This document shows positions 46,790-58,605 of a stretch of 64,000 nucleotides of DNA, piece after piece (the stretch's first letter is position 1; the number at the start of each line of letters is the position of its first letter). The notes beneath the pieces are model-generated. The model saw nothing but the letters and a program-made list of their open reading frames with translations. It did no database searches and had not been told where the DNA came from. Origin of the DNA: Coriaria nepalensis (taxonomy: Eukaryota > Streptophyta > Magnoliopsida > Cucurbitales > Coriariaceae); contig CP114495.1 of assembly GCA_027186245.1 (NCBI GenBank), positions 6,959,001 to 7,023,000 on the forward strand, written 5' to 3'. The translations under genes and the position numbers were made by a program.

Positions 46790-47130
46790 AGGGATTAAGT
46801 TAATTAATCGTTGAAATTATTAAATTAATTATTTAATTTAAAATTTATTTTAAAGTTAAACATGTTTGATTAAGAATCAAATAAAATGGTAATGGTCTTG
46901 AATTTCTCGTAGGTGATTTATAACTTAATCTTCACACATAAACTCCCTTCCAATGGGCTCCCTTTCAATTGAAATTCTTACCGTTCATGCCTTGAATTCC
47001 CTAAACAGCTGAACTAAAAATAGTTAGAATTTGGGTGGATCAAAATTAGCAGACAAATATTTGAGAATCTTGTTCTTCCTTCAAGGAATCTGATTAAGCA
47101 CACAGCGAACAAATAACTTGTTGAATTTTT
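46790..47130. mobile_element. Probable LTR fragment
   Basis: GTTGAAATTATTAAATTAATT followed by TTAAAGTTAAACATG and AATCAAATAAAATGGTAATGG resembles the stretches beginning at 18608 and 55600-55760 (same word order: TGTTGRAAT, TTAATTAA blocks, CTCGTA). I take it as a degraded LTR of the same broad family. Borders and orientation are not fixed. Confidence 0.3.
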
Positions 47131-47516
47131 TTCTAAAAGAGTTTCCCACTTTATATTCTATGATTTATCATTTTAACTGCATCAACTTAATTTTTTTTCC
47201 CTCAAAAAAATGCGTTTATGAACGATAAGGATTAAAGATGTTTAAAATCCGCTTCCACCGGGTTACCTGTGGACTTACGTGCCATAGAGCAAAGTGCCAA
47301 TTTTAATATCAACGCAAAACCACGACTGTCACACTTTTCATTCTGGGGTTGTCATACATTTCAAACCTGGTATACATAGAAATAAGCATCCGCATATAGT
47401 GACAGCTCACACACCTACATATATGAAGCATGTTGTAATATTCTTTTATGTATATTTCAATAGTACATACTACATACTTGATCCTATTTCTCCCCTGCAA
47501 ATCAACATATATTACT

Positions 47517-48152
47517 TCAGTCACGGTTGTTTTTACAACCATAAGATGTAAGTGGTGGTGAATATCCATCACCTGAATCATCACTCCCACCACCTGAATT
47601 ACCAGTTCCAGTTCCAAATCCAAACTCACCACCATGAGCATCACCACTTCCTTCACCCGAATCTTGATCACGCCCGCCACCGGAATTACCGATTACAGAT
47701 CCAAACCCACCCCCATGAGCACCACCACTTCCTTCACCCAAATCGCGATCGCTCCCGCCACCGGAATTGCCACTGCCAAATCCAAACCCACCACCATGTG
47801 CACCACCATTTCCACTCCCATACCCATATCCTGAACCTGACCCAGATCCTGATCCCGAACCGTATCCGTAACCTCTTCCAAACCCATCAGCGGATTGCCC
47901 TGAGCCTGACCCGTAACCCCATCCACTTCCTGGTCTCGAACCCCAACCCCAGTTATAGTCCCAGTTGGGACCATGCCCCGAGCCAATATCTCCATTGGAG
48001 GGGGTACTCCATGTCTCACCATTAGGTCTAGAAGACATATCCGCTGCAGACTCCACCTTTGCTTCGCTAACTGGCCTACTATTTACTGAGGATGTTGAAA
48101 TAAGAAAGAGAACAATGAAAGGAGCGATCATGTAAAATGGCGAATTGTACAT
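47517..48152 (-). CDS. Secreted glycine-rich protein 1
   Basis: A 211-residue single-exon protein. The start MYNSPFYMIAPF is preferred over an ATG 12 codons upstream because it aligns with the start of the paralogue at 57642. A hydrophobic signal peptide ends near SSVNS; the mature part begins RPVSEAKVE. Then comes a Gly/Ser/Trp/Tyr-rich region (WGWGSRPGSGWGYGSGSG), a GSGSGSGSG block and three repeats of about 27 residues of the kind AHGGGFGFG.GNSGGGSD, DxGEGSG. The Asp residues make it a mixed Gly/acidic type. It ends SYGCKNNRD. Such proteins are usually apoplastic or wall-associated; the precise role is unknown. A TATA box and a conserved 110-bp promoter lie upstream. Confidence 0.8.
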   Translation of the reverse strand: MYNSPFYMIAPFIVLFLISTSSVNSRPVSEAKVESAADMSSRPNGETWSTPSNGDIGSGHGPNWDYNWGWGSRPGSGWGYGSGSGQSADGFGRGYGYGSGSGSGSGSGYGYGSGNGGAHGGGFGFGSGNSGGGSDRDLGEGSGGAHGGGFGSVIGNSGGGRDQDSGEGSGDAHGGEFGFGTGTGNSGGGSDDSGDGYSPPLTSYGCKNNRD

Positions 48153-48235
48153 ATTATTTATTTTTATTTTTTTTTTGTACTGTTGCATGTTGTTGTAATC
48201 TATATTGTGTTATATGGTGCATGAAAATACGTGGG

Positions 48236-48243
48236 TATTTATA
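48236..48243 (-). promoter_or_regulatory. TATA box of glycine-rich gene 1
   Basis: TATAAATA on the minus strand, 84 bp before the chosen start codon. The surrounding sequence (CCACCCAAC, then TATA, then TTTCATGCACCATA) is repeated upstream of the paralogue at 57642, and the match extends about 100 bp further upstream (TGGTAAAATCACTA, GGTGGTATG). Confidence 0.75.
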
Positions 48244-48359
48244 ATGTGGTTGGGTGGGTGATTAGGTATCATACCACCCGTGAAACTTTTTAATATGATC
48301 CAAAATGTAAAGATTTGTAGTGATTTTACCATTACAAATGAGTGCTAGGTTTAAGAATT

Positions 48360-50105
48360 CCTACCGCCTCCTCTAAACTAGTTATATATTATACTAATCA
48401 AGCACTATTACTGATAAAAACATGCTTAAAATATTGATCACAAACAAACGATAAGTATAAGAAATAATTGATCTCAAGACTCGAAATTTATCATTTACCA
48501 ATTGACTTCTATTTTCTTTATTCAAATCTTCATAGGAGTGGACGGTAGAAACATTAATACCCGATATATAAATGCACCGACTTATAGGTCATGAACAGCA
48601 ACTACCTTGATCCAATCTTATATCGAAACATGTTCTAATAGTATTACTAAAGTTTGTGAAAAGGATAGTAAATAGATACTGTGTGATCCTACCAGTACTT
48701 AGTTGAAATGAAAAAATGAATTACAAACTAAAAACATATAATAAATCTATCTAAAAATTGTAAAAATTGTTTGAAAAAAATCTTAAAACTTTTTTTTTGA
48801 TATAAATATAAACGAAGAATGATCTCAACAAACACACACCAAAAGTTGTTCTCAATTGGATCATTCAAAGTGGGAAACCCATTTGACTGGATCGGTCCAA
48901 ACCGACCTGATCGAATTCAGGTCTTAGATATTATTAAGTCTTTCTTTAATGATATTTCACGTTTTTTAGTATTTTTTTTTTTATTTGTTTTGATTTGATT
49001 TGATTTTGGAATAAGAATTAATTTTTTTTCCTTTTAAATATATTCTTTTAAAGCATTTTCATTTATTTCTTTTTTTTTAAATGAATTTTAAAAGTTCCAA
49101 TAATTTCATCAATTGCATTTATTCATTTTTACATTTATTACTATTGACCAAAAATACAATACAATAAAAGTAAGGTCATTATTACCACGAAAACTATTTA
49201 TATATTATCTATTAAAATTGTTGTAACCCTAAATTATTTGAAAGAAAGAAAAAAATGATAAATTGAATATGAAAATTTAATTAAGAAATCAATAAAGACA
49301 AAAATCAACCAAAACATGTTAAACTTACCTAACCAATCCATACTCCTTTATAAACATGTTAAAAAGTATTTACCATCCAAGTTGACGTCAAATATCTAAC
49401 ATATCCAAGACCTCTCATGAATCTATGCGAATTTAAAAGCATATGAGCAAAATACATTCAATAATCTTTCAAAAACATACAACCACACAAGTTAACATTA
49501 CCAAACTTCAGTCTCAGGGCCAGTAAGCCAATTGCATGTATCATCTATTTATCTTAACATGCATAAATCATTCAAATGGTGATCGATGATTCAAAAGCAT
49601 TAAGACTGATGATGCATACTCAGTACATATTAATAAATACTTTAATAACATAAATTATAAATCTGAGGATATTATGGAGAGCCTGCATTGTAGTCTTTGC
49701 AATAATTATTAGTTCATCATAAATCTATCACAGGCCAAAATATGTATTGAATTTATTGTAAAATAAGAAAAGAAATGAACTAGTTTTGACTGAACTCCAA
49801 TTGGTCGAAAGAAATGAATTTATCACGGAGTTATTGGACTCTCGTTCATTGCTCATTCGTTTTATCCTTAAGAAGGATATGCTATTAGCATTAACAAGAG
49901 AGGTATCAACTATAAAAGGCTTTTCTACAAAATATATTGATGTTAAGGGCCATAGCAAGTGTGGTTGGGGGAGTTTTCTCCATTGAATCTACGACCTCGA
50001 CTCTTACAGACTTAATGCGGATAGGGTTTGCAAGGAGATTGATCTTACCAAAATCCAACTTGGATAAAAGACTACTTGCTCTTGTCTTGTATCATTTTTC
50101 TAAGC
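48360..50105. other. Intergenic, nothing recognised
   Basis: AT-rich. Open frames at 49728-49986 on both strands show no resemblance I can name, though the minus strand continues from a gypsy fragment and may be its degraded downstream part. Confidence 0.35.
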
Positions 50106-50109
50106 AAGT

Positions 50110-50440
50110 AATCCTCCAATGAAATATTCGGTGCAAATACAAGCGGAGTCCTAAGGTAATGTTTAATTGCATCGAAACTGACTTGATGTTTGGATGACCA
50201 ATGAAACCCATCCTAGTTTTAGGGGGCTGCTAAATACCTTAGCTTTCTCTTTCTGTAGCTCCACTTCTACACCTCTTTGATGTATTAAGAATTCCAAACA
50301 AATTCTCCACTGTTACCCTAAGGACACATTTTAGTGCATTCATATTTAATTTGGGGGCCCTCATTCGCTCAAGGATTTCCGCAAATCCATTAGATGATTT
50401 GATATTTTGATTGTTTAACAACAATATCATTAATATAGTG
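50110..50440 (-). mobile_element. Ty3-gypsy reverse transcriptase scrap
   Basis: Minus strand: LERMRAPKLNMNALKCVLRV then VENLFGILNTSKR matches the RT block that in gypsy elements reads ...L+MNP.KC.FGV..G.FLGF.V..RG. A short RNase H start (GGLLA) follows near 50110. The rest is lost. Confidence 0.65.
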
Positions 50441-51601
50441 TTAATGCAAAAATTTGTATTTTAATATTCAAAATATGTTGGAAGGATATCTTAATAAGAA
50501 AATAGAAAAATCAATGAAAAAAAAAGACGGAATTAGCCAATTCTTGGATCACTCTTGGCCAACATTGGCTAACTAAGGGATCGGGCAACCAAGTTGATAT
50601 GGATGACTGAGAAAGGTGGGTGGCCAAGGTTGGTCAACTGACCCTTAGCTAGCCTGACATGTGGGTCATCCGGCCCATGTGGTCGCGTGACTTAATTCTC
50701 CTTACTTTTTGGTTGGCTGATTTTGAAGATGTTTTTGCAAATTTAGAGGGAATTTTTATCAAGCCTAAAGATTTTTTAGCAAAATTCAAAGATTAACTCG
50801 TAAATTAGAATATGTATTTGACCAATTCCATTAGTTTTTATGCAAATCCGAGAATCTGTTTGCAAAAGAAGAGTTTCAGTTGACTGATTCAGAAGATCCA
50901 ACACAGAAGAAACAAATCCGAGTCACTTACCGCCCAAATCATTTTGTGTCTAATAGTAAGAGGCTTTACCAAGGCCAAAAACACAACAACCAGAACAGCC
51001 ACACCAGAGTAGAACCTGCTCACCTTTGAGTGGAACCGAACGTTACCTAAATTCCAAATTTAATCTTATACCCTAAAGAGTGGAACCTGCTCACCTCATT
51101 AAATTATCCACTACTCAATGTATTGACAATTGATAGGCCATGGAGACCATTCTTGAAGTCGAGAAGGTGGTCCCCAGACTACCCAGTTCCCTAATCCACA
51201 TTTTGGACAATTCGTCAAGACCAACTCCTACATGGCTACATGTCGGCTATGATCTCATTTGCACGCTTATTAGAGCTGCCAACTAATCCACTAAATCTTT
51301 AACTTCCTTCTCATGAAGCGAATCACGCAACAAACCTCCCATTTCAAAAAATAATAATAATATAATAAATATTAATAATATAAATAATTAATATTTTGTT
51401 TTATTTTATCTAAATTTCATTTAAATTTAATTTTCTTACTATTACCTAATCGAATACACGAACAGGGATAAGATCAAGTGATTATACGTTTAGATGTCTC
51501 AAAATGGTTGCTCCACTTCTCAAAATGGTTTCTTTGAATAGGACAATTATTAAAGCTTTGAAATCATTCGCAATAATGAGAAAGGACCTTAATTTTCCCA
51601 C

Positions 51602-51632
<31 letters not shown>

Positions 51633-53075
51633 GAATTTTTATCTGTATACGCGACAAGCATATAGAAGTCAATTTATTTTCTCGCACGAAGGAGGACGGC
51701 GTTGGATATTCAAACAGCAACTTCCAACTATAATTGAAACAACGAGGAACGGTGTTGGATTAATCATATTGATGTTGATGTCTGATTCTTGTCATGTTTA
51801 TTGGCGTGTGATCAGTGATTGATGCGTAGATGTGTGGTTGTGTTAATAGATTTTAATGAAGAAAAAAATATATAAATAATTATTATAAATAAAAGCAATG
51901 TGTGCAATGTGTGGGTAAAAAACTAAGGCTTTCTAACCACAAGTTCTCGTCAACCGAATCAGTGAGTTTGATAATGCCCAACAATGACTACCTTTAAGAT
52001 TGTAATGGTTTAATCAAACGATAAGTGAGGATTGGAGTTTATTATATTAAAATAAGTTATATTTTTTGTTTTATATAATTTTATCAATGATTGGAAAAAT
52101 ATTTTAATTTTTAAATTCAAAAATCTTAAAATAAAAAATAAGATTGACTTTTTCCTTCGACTAATTTGATTTTTACGAGTCTATTCTTACTTCAGCTTTA
52201 ACCAACTTTTTAGTCCATTCCAGTCAAAATCAAAATTTTTTTTGAACTTCTAATAACATTTTCAGACAATCAGCTGATATTTTAATAACAATGACACTTC
52301 ATGTTTCTCTTCTGGCCACTATGGCCAAAAATAATAATTGTGTAAATTCCATAACTTTGGTTTTTTCCGGAATCAAAAAATAAAATAGGATTTTGAATTT
52401 TAAATGTTCTGACTAATCGGCCAAGATGATCAATATCTACAGATACTTTGACCATTGGAGAATCACATTCAAAACTTAAATAATTTAAAATAATCTGAAT
52501 AATCCAAAATAAGTCAAGACAATTTAGATAATCCAAAATAATTATCTTTAGAGGATTTTCCTCCATGATAATATCTTTCAAAAGATTATTTGATATTTGA
52601 ATATCATTTGGGAAATCTTGACCAAAATTTTATTTCAATCAAAATTCTCAGTCAAGTTTGATAGAACTTTTCTTTTGACCGAGATGATATGCTTCTCCAA
52701 GGAAAAAATACGGCCAAATAATTAATCTCACTCAAATGGTTTCATTACAAACCCTTTAATTTTAGTCGAATTGGCTGACTTTAGTCGAATTTATTTAGGC
52801 CAAATTTTCAGGTGGTTAAATAAGTGATTTTGGCCGAACTTGGCCAAAAGTCCTACTCCCCACCAATTTTGACCAAGCTTGTCGAACGTCATGTAGAGTA
52901 GTCCCTTTTTTGTACTTTTATCATACTTCTCTCTTTTCTTCATCAAATTCCTAGGAGATCTTACTATCTTTTTCAAATTTTCCCATTTTTCTTTTGCTGA
53001 CTCGGCTTACCATCACTGGTAGCATAACTGACCATTTCTTTGGGATTCAACTACTCAAAACTATGACCAACCTCG
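50441..53075. other. Retroelement-like non-coding stretch
   Basis: Contains a TTGGCCAA-rich block (50540-50640), two GAGTRGAACCTGCTCACC repeats (51006 and 51070), an A28 run at 51605-51632, a copy of the sequence also found near 63280 and 63860 (51490-51680), and a TAATCTGAATAATCCAAAATAA-type simple repeat near 52490-52540. No open frame here resembles a known protein. Part of it is probably the 3' end of the gypsy element to the right. Confidence 0.4.
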
Positions 53076-53079
53076 AACA

Positions 53080-55260
53080 AAGTTAGCCAATACGACTTTA
53101 GGTAGATTATATTGATCGATTTGCGATAAAATATACCTTCTAAACTTTCCAACCAATACTTATTGTTAGTGAAGACATCTCAGATTTGAAATAGACCTTT
53201 CCAATTAGGTGACCATTTTCCAAGAACCACAACTAGCCAATTTTGATTGTTCGCAAAAATGGACCTTTCTTAATCAGCCTGACTATTACTTTATTAGTAG
53301 ACTTAGCCTGCTTATTAGCTTGAGCGTAATACAGGGTAGAGGGCAATAGCTTGAATCTGTACTCTTTGGCGAACTTAGTCATTTGGATTCAAGTGAAAGG
53401 TATAGCCTTATCGGTGGTTATCGTTTCTAGGACATTGAAACATTAGATAATGTTCTCTTTGATGAAGTTGATCACTTCAGTTTGATCGACCTTTTTCAGT
53501 GGAACAGTCTCGACCCATTTGGTGAAATAGTCCATAGCCACCTAGACTTGGGTATAGTGTTTGCTTGACTCTGGATAGATGTTCCTGATGGTGTCAATTT
53601 CCCATCCTTGGAAAGGCCACTGTTTGACTATTAGGCTTATTTCGAAGGCAGACTAGCACTGGAGAGGACTGAACTTTTGACATGCTCAGTAATAGTGGCA
53701 TACTTTATACAAAATTATTCATGATAGTCGGCCAATAAAATCCATATTGATGGATCAATCATCGCCTTTTTCTTCTAGCTTTATGGGTACCTATTCCTTT
53801 GTGAACCTCTCTTATTATTTGTATGCTTTCAACAAAACCAAAGCATCTTAAGAGCAAGCCATCTTGACCTCACCCTCACTAGTAGAATTCTACCTCATTC
53901 AACATGTAGTTCAAGGCTAGATGCCTTATGTATCTGAGGAAAGATCTTGTGCAGGTTCTAGAGGTATTGTATTAGCAACATTCTCTAATCACTGGAATTA
54001 GGCCCTTCCACATCAAAGGCATCAAAGGTTAGTTCTCGGGATGAGAGGCACGGATGTAACCTCTTATAAACGGTAATAGTTCAAGATACTTCGTCCACGA
54101 GATGTAACCTGGAAGCTAATTAGGCTAGGCCATTTACCTCTATGTTGTAAGACTGAGAGATATGAGCAAGACTCCAAGTTTCAAAATCATCCAATAGTTG
54201 AGTAGCGATCGTGAAATACCCTGTTAGGCTTAGGTTTATACATTTATACTCACCGACGAGTTGTTTGACGATCAATTGGGAGTCATTGAACAAAGTAATA
54301 TATCCATTAAAATGCAATTCCCATGGCTGATTCGTGGTCAAACGTACCTTAAAAGTGTCATCCAAATCTACCGACACGTGATCGACCAATGGGTTGTCAG
54401 CTAAAAATTCGGCCAAGGCTTGTTCCTTAACAACTTTCTAACGCACGAACTGTAGACTAAATTTGGCCAAGGCGAGTGCCAATTTACCTAATCAGCCTTT
54501 CAAAATTTGCCAAGATAAGAAGTATTTTATGAGATCTGTTCAAGCGACTATAAGAACTTGAGAATGTAACAAATAATGTTGTAACTTATTCACCGTGAAA
54601 AATAGTACCAAGAACAACTTCTTGATCGAAGAATATCTCGTTTCAGTCGGCTGTAAAACTCGACTCAAATAATAAGCCACATGTTCTTGCTTAGCGTCAT
54701 TCTCTTAAGCAAGTAATCCTTTGATAGAATCTTTGGTGGTCGAAACATATAGTAACGGCCTACCTTTCACCACAGGAGCTAGTACTGGAGGAGTCGCGAG
54801 ATAGTGTTTAATTATATCGAAGGAGGCCTGATGCTCGACCGACCAGCAGAACTCATACGCTCCACATAACTTTAGGAGAAGGCAAAACACTTTTGTTTTT
54901 CCAGCCAAACTTTCAAAGGAAGTTAATTTGGCCGAACAACCTTTGAAGCTTATTTCTTTTTTAGGATGGGAAGCTTCCATAATGGCTTTCACTTTTCGTT
55001 GGTCGACTTCTACGCCTCTTTAGTGTACTAAGAATCCTAGAAATTTCTCAATTATTTTCCAAGTTTCAACCGAAATTGATGTTTTAGTTCGGCCGAAGTT
55101 CCAAATAGATGGACAATGGTTTAGTCTTTTCTTTGAAAGGTTGAGATCGAACCACCCATGATCCTTACACAAGTGATCTATGGTCAGTTTTTGCGCGACC
55201 TCACCCATCCTTGTGACATTCTAGCTCTTTGAGGGGAAAATACCCTTTGGCCGAGTTTTG
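53080..55260 (-). mobile_element. Ty3-gypsy pol remnant: RT end, RNase H and integrase
   Basis: Minus strand, in order: FIDLNLSK-type block (HLCKDHGWFDLNLSKKRLN, 55208-55020), RT/RNase H junction (FESLAGKTKVFCLLLKLCGA, then ATPPVLAPVVKGRPLLYVS, 54992-54705), RNase H (AEFLADNPL, FNDSQLIVKQLVGEY, 54440-54120), and integrase across stops and frameshifts (QYGFYWPTIM, GWEIDTI, VWVAMDYFTKWVETVPLKK, ALLPSTLYYAQAN-type block, 53840-53250), ending at a GKWSPNWKG C-terminal motif near 53190. Gag, protease and the RT palm are missing upstream. Heavily mutated. Confidence 0.85.
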
Positions 55261-55699
55261 ACTAAGTCAAAGGCTCTGTGTTTGGTCAAAACTAGTTATT
55301 ACTCTGCCAACCTTATATTTAATCGATCATTTAATTATCCAATTTTAATCAGTCGGCTTAATTATCATTAACCGGCTTGAGTTTATTTCAAACTTTAAAC
55401 TAATCACTTTCTGCCAAAAAATTCTTGTGTCAACAAGTTGTAATAGGTCCTTATGCAAGATGTCTCACTTCTCATATCATGGATGACCTTGATATTTTAT
55501 TAGAAGCCAATATTTGTTTTGAGGTTTAAGTTAACTAATAATAAGATAATTGAATTAAGATGTACTATAAAGTTAAATGAATTTGACTAGGAATCAAGTA
55601 AGATTATGATGGTTATGAATCTCTCGTACTAGTGTGATATAACACCTAATAGGTCATAAATAAATCATAAGAACTTATGCAAGTAGAAAGAAAGGGGCC

Positions 55700-56500
55700 A
55701 AATTTGTTGGAATTAATTTAGTATTGTACTAAAATTAATTAAGTAGAATTAAATTATATTTTAAGAGTTAATATTGGGATATGCTGGTAATGAGATTTCG
55801 AGAATTGGATAAATTTAATAGATTCATAAATTCTAATATCATGCATTTCTAGCAGCATAATTAAATAGTGACATTAAATAAATTGAGGATTAATTCATTC
55901 ATTCAATAGGCCACTAAATTAATTAATGGTTTTATTTAATTAATCAATAGTTTTAAAAGGGCCTAAATGATTATTGTACCCTGGTACGTCATTAATTATT
56001 AACTGGCCGAACCAATACTCAAGAATCAGGCCTAGATTCATCATTACGAGTTATCGAGCCCAAATGAAGGACATTTCACCATTTAGTCGGCCACTAGGAG
56101 TAGTGTGCCAAACCGATGGCTCTTCCTCAGCTTAAACCTAGTTCTCCAACTAATAGTTAGTTGGCTAAACTGTAGCCTAAGTGGAAGTGGCCCTGACTTA
56201 TAAAAGGACCCTCTTGACCCATAGGGTGTACAACAACACCAATGAGATGAAACCCTAAGGTTGTCATCCACCACATAGAGATATAACATTTTCCTTCCAA
56301 ATGATAGTAAGACAATTAATGAGTTGAATGCTCTAACCTAAGAAAAATTGTGGGTTTCATGTGTTCACATAGATCAATATAGAAACCGAATACTTAGGCG
56401 GCAATCTTCCTTGAAGCATTCTATTGGAAGCATAGGTCAAGGTGATCTACGATAAGAAGGTTAACCATTAAGTACACAAAGAACAACTAAGTTCTTTTAC
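55700..56500 (+). mobile_element. LTR-like sequence
   Basis: Begins TGTTGGAATTAATTTAGTAT (55705), contains a TATA-like region (TTATAAAAGGACCC near 56196) and leader-type sequence with AAACCCTAAGGTTGTC, then a region like the R-U5 of copia LTRs (GATCTTGATCTTGGTGAAAA near 56526). The LTR end and a primer-binding site are not clear. It resembles the stretches at 18608 and 46790. Confidence 0.4.
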
Positions 56501-57400
56501 CTTAATTCTTTTTGTAAGGGTTACATGATCTTGATCTTGGTGAAAAGGTTTATAGAAGATCCAAATAAAATTTTGAGAATCTATTTCTATTGTCGGGGTC
56601 GCCTGTAGACTAAAAATAGTGCACAAGTCAGAGGTCAAAATATCTTCCTTAGAAACCAACTTTGGGAAAATAGCAGGAATGTCAATAGAAGGGATAAATT
56701 TTCAATCACTTAAGAGAAAATTTAGTGAATATGCATCAGTTGTTTTAAGCCTTTTGAACCATTTGAATGTTTTTGTCCATGTGTAGATGAAGAGATGATG
56801 CATGCAATTTACTTACTGTGAAATGAACGAAAGACTTAAGTGTGCTAATATGACTTGTGCAGTTGTTTGCTTTGAAATTTTCTTAAAAATTTGTACTCTA
56901 CTCTTATGCTTTTAAACTTGCATATATATACCGTGAATTGTCTATAATCATCAACTTTGATAATAAATAATTAGTAACATATTTTATGAATTGTCTATGA
57001 TTTCAACTTGTTTTTGTGTTTTGGTTGATTTCTTTAATTTTTTTAATTTTTTTAATTAAATTTCATATTTAGTTCATCATTTTTGTTTTGTGCGTTCAAA
57101 TAATTTGTGTAAGAACAACCTCAATGAGCTTACTTTTATTATATTACTTGAATAATTATTATAATTACTATTTATTTTTCACGATAATAAACTCGATATT
57201 CGAGTACAGCAATCGATTTCCAATCATAATAATATTGGCTGAGAAGTTTTCCTAAGAATAAATGTGTTAGTCGGATTGCACTAACAACTTTTGGTGTATG
57301 TTGTCTAGAGCTTTTCCGTTAATGAATAGGATTTTTGTGTTGCGCTGGTCATTTATTTCATTATTGTCTAGAGCTCTTTCATTGTTGATTCTTAAAACTA
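56501..57400. other. Intergenic, nothing recognised
   Basis: T-rich spacer between the LTR-like stretch and the conserved promoter of glycine-rich gene 2. A repeated phrase (TTGTCTAGAGCT, 57302 and 57365) is the only structure noticed. Confidence 0.4.
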
Positions 57401-57409
57401 GCTCTGTGT

Positions 57410-57515
57410 TATGGTAAAAATCACTATGAAGCTATTCTTGACATCTTGCATCATATTTAAAAATTTCATTGGTGGTATGTTAGTAATCATCCTCCACCCA
57501 ACAATATTATAAATA
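57410..57515 (+). promoter_or_regulatory. Conserved promoter of glycine-rich gene 2
   Basis: This block aligns with the region upstream of the 47517-48152 gene: TGGTAAAAATCACTA (about 57414), a CATCATATTTAAAAA block, TGGTGGTATG (about 57470), CCACCCAAC (57495-57503) and TATAAATA (57508-57515). Conservation in order and spacing between two otherwise diverged loci suggests these are working elements, or recent common descent. TATA to start codon is about 130 bp. Confidence 0.65.
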
Positions 57516-57641
57516 CCGACGTACTTTCATGCACCATAACCCAATATAAACCACCACAATACCCAACATATTATCACGACCTTAGCTTATGTTGCATTAA
57601 ACACAGTCTCATCAAAGATCAGAAAGGACAAAAAAAAAAAG

Positions 57642-58190
57642 ATGTACAATCCGCTATCTTACATCGCTTCTTTCATTGTTCTCTTTCTCATTGCAACATC
57701 CTCAGTAAATAGTAGGCCAGTTAGGAAGCAAAGATGGAGTCTGCGGCGGATGTCTTATGAACCTGATGGTGAGACTAGGAGTACTCCCTCCGATGGAGCC
57801 AGTGGCTCGGGGCATGGTTCCAACTGGGATTATAATTACTCAGGTTCGGGTTCGAGCCCAGGGCATGGACGGGGTTATGGGTCGGGCTCATGGCATTCAA
57901 CTGAAGGGTTTGGAAGGGGTTATGGGTATGTTTCGGGATTAGGGTTTGGAAGGGGTTATGGGTATGTTTCGGGATTAGGGTTTGGAAGGGGTTATGGGTA
58001 TGTTTCGGGATTAGGGTCTGGGTATGGGACTGGAAGTGGAGAGTTTAGATTTGGCACTGGTAATTCGGGTGGCGGCAGTGACGATTTGGGTGAAGGAAGC
58101 GGTGGTGCTGATCATGGTAGTGGGTTTGGATTTGGAACGGGTAATTCGGGTAGCGAGAGTGATGATTCGGATGATGGAAGTGGTTATTGA
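57642..58190 (+). CDS. Secreted glycine-rich protein 2
   Basis: A 182-residue single-exon paralogue of the gene at 47517-48152. The signal peptide MYNPLSYIASFIVLFLIATS and the SSVNSRPV junction are conserved. Residues just after it (RKQRWSLRRMSYE) differ completely because a 1-base and a 2-base deletion shift and restore the frame. The middle holds three exact 36-bp repeats (starting 57906, 57942, 57978) coding GFGRGYGYVSGL. The C-terminal repeats (GTGNSGGGSDDLGEGSGG, GTGNSGSESDDS) resemble the paralogue but the Cys-containing tail is lost and the frame stops at DGSGY. Cell-wall or apoplastic role is inferred from the class. Confidence 0.75.
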   Translation: MYNPLSYIASFIVLFLIATSSVNSRPVRKQRWSLRRMSYEPDGETRSTPSDGASGSGHGSNWDYNYSGSGSSPGHGRGYGSGSWHSTEGFGRGYGYVSGLGFGRGYGYVSGLGFGRGYGYVSGLGSGYGTGSGEFRFGTGNSGGGSDDLGEGSGGADHGSGFGFGTGNSGSESDDSDDGSGY

Positions 58191-58476
58191 GGTGGCAATG
58201 TCAATCACTCCCAACCTTATTGCCGGGACAGAAACAACGATGTCTGATTTGCAGCTTGGAGTTTGGTCATGGTATATAGTATGTCCTATTGGAATATGCA
58301 TAAGATCAGAATGTATAAATAGATATGATATAAAGATGTTATAACATATTTCACATATGTAAATGTGTAATCTGTTACTATTTGCGTAAGCTAATTACTA
58401 GTATTAAAATGTATAATAAGCCCAGAATGATAAGTGTGACAATCGTAGTGAAAACTGTAATGATAGTAAGATTATC

Positions 58477-58574
58477 AGGCCCAATCGTTTTTTGAGCAGC
58501 CCAATTTTCGGACTACATGTCGGTTTGAATTTAAAAGTTGAGTAATGAAATAACTAAATTCACTCTCTAAAGAT

Positions 58575-58605
<31 letters not shown>

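Noticed and set aside
47552..48025. 157-codon His/Pro-rich frame on the plus strand
   Set aside because: It is the antisense shadow of the Gly/Ser codons of glycine-rich gene 1; it has no promoter and no family resemblance.
51605..51632. A28 run as the poly-A tail of a retroposed gene
   Set aside because: No coding relic or flanking duplication was found upstream; the same sequence at 63890 has only a short A run.
57906..58013. Regularly spaced 36-bp repeats resembling a CRISPR array
   Set aside because: The repeats are contiguous with no spacers, lie inside a coding frame and are in a plant genome.
58011..58344. Thr/Ser-rich and Val-rich open frames on both strands at glycine-rich gene 2
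   Set aside because: They are frame shadows of the repeat-rich coding sequence on the correct strand.
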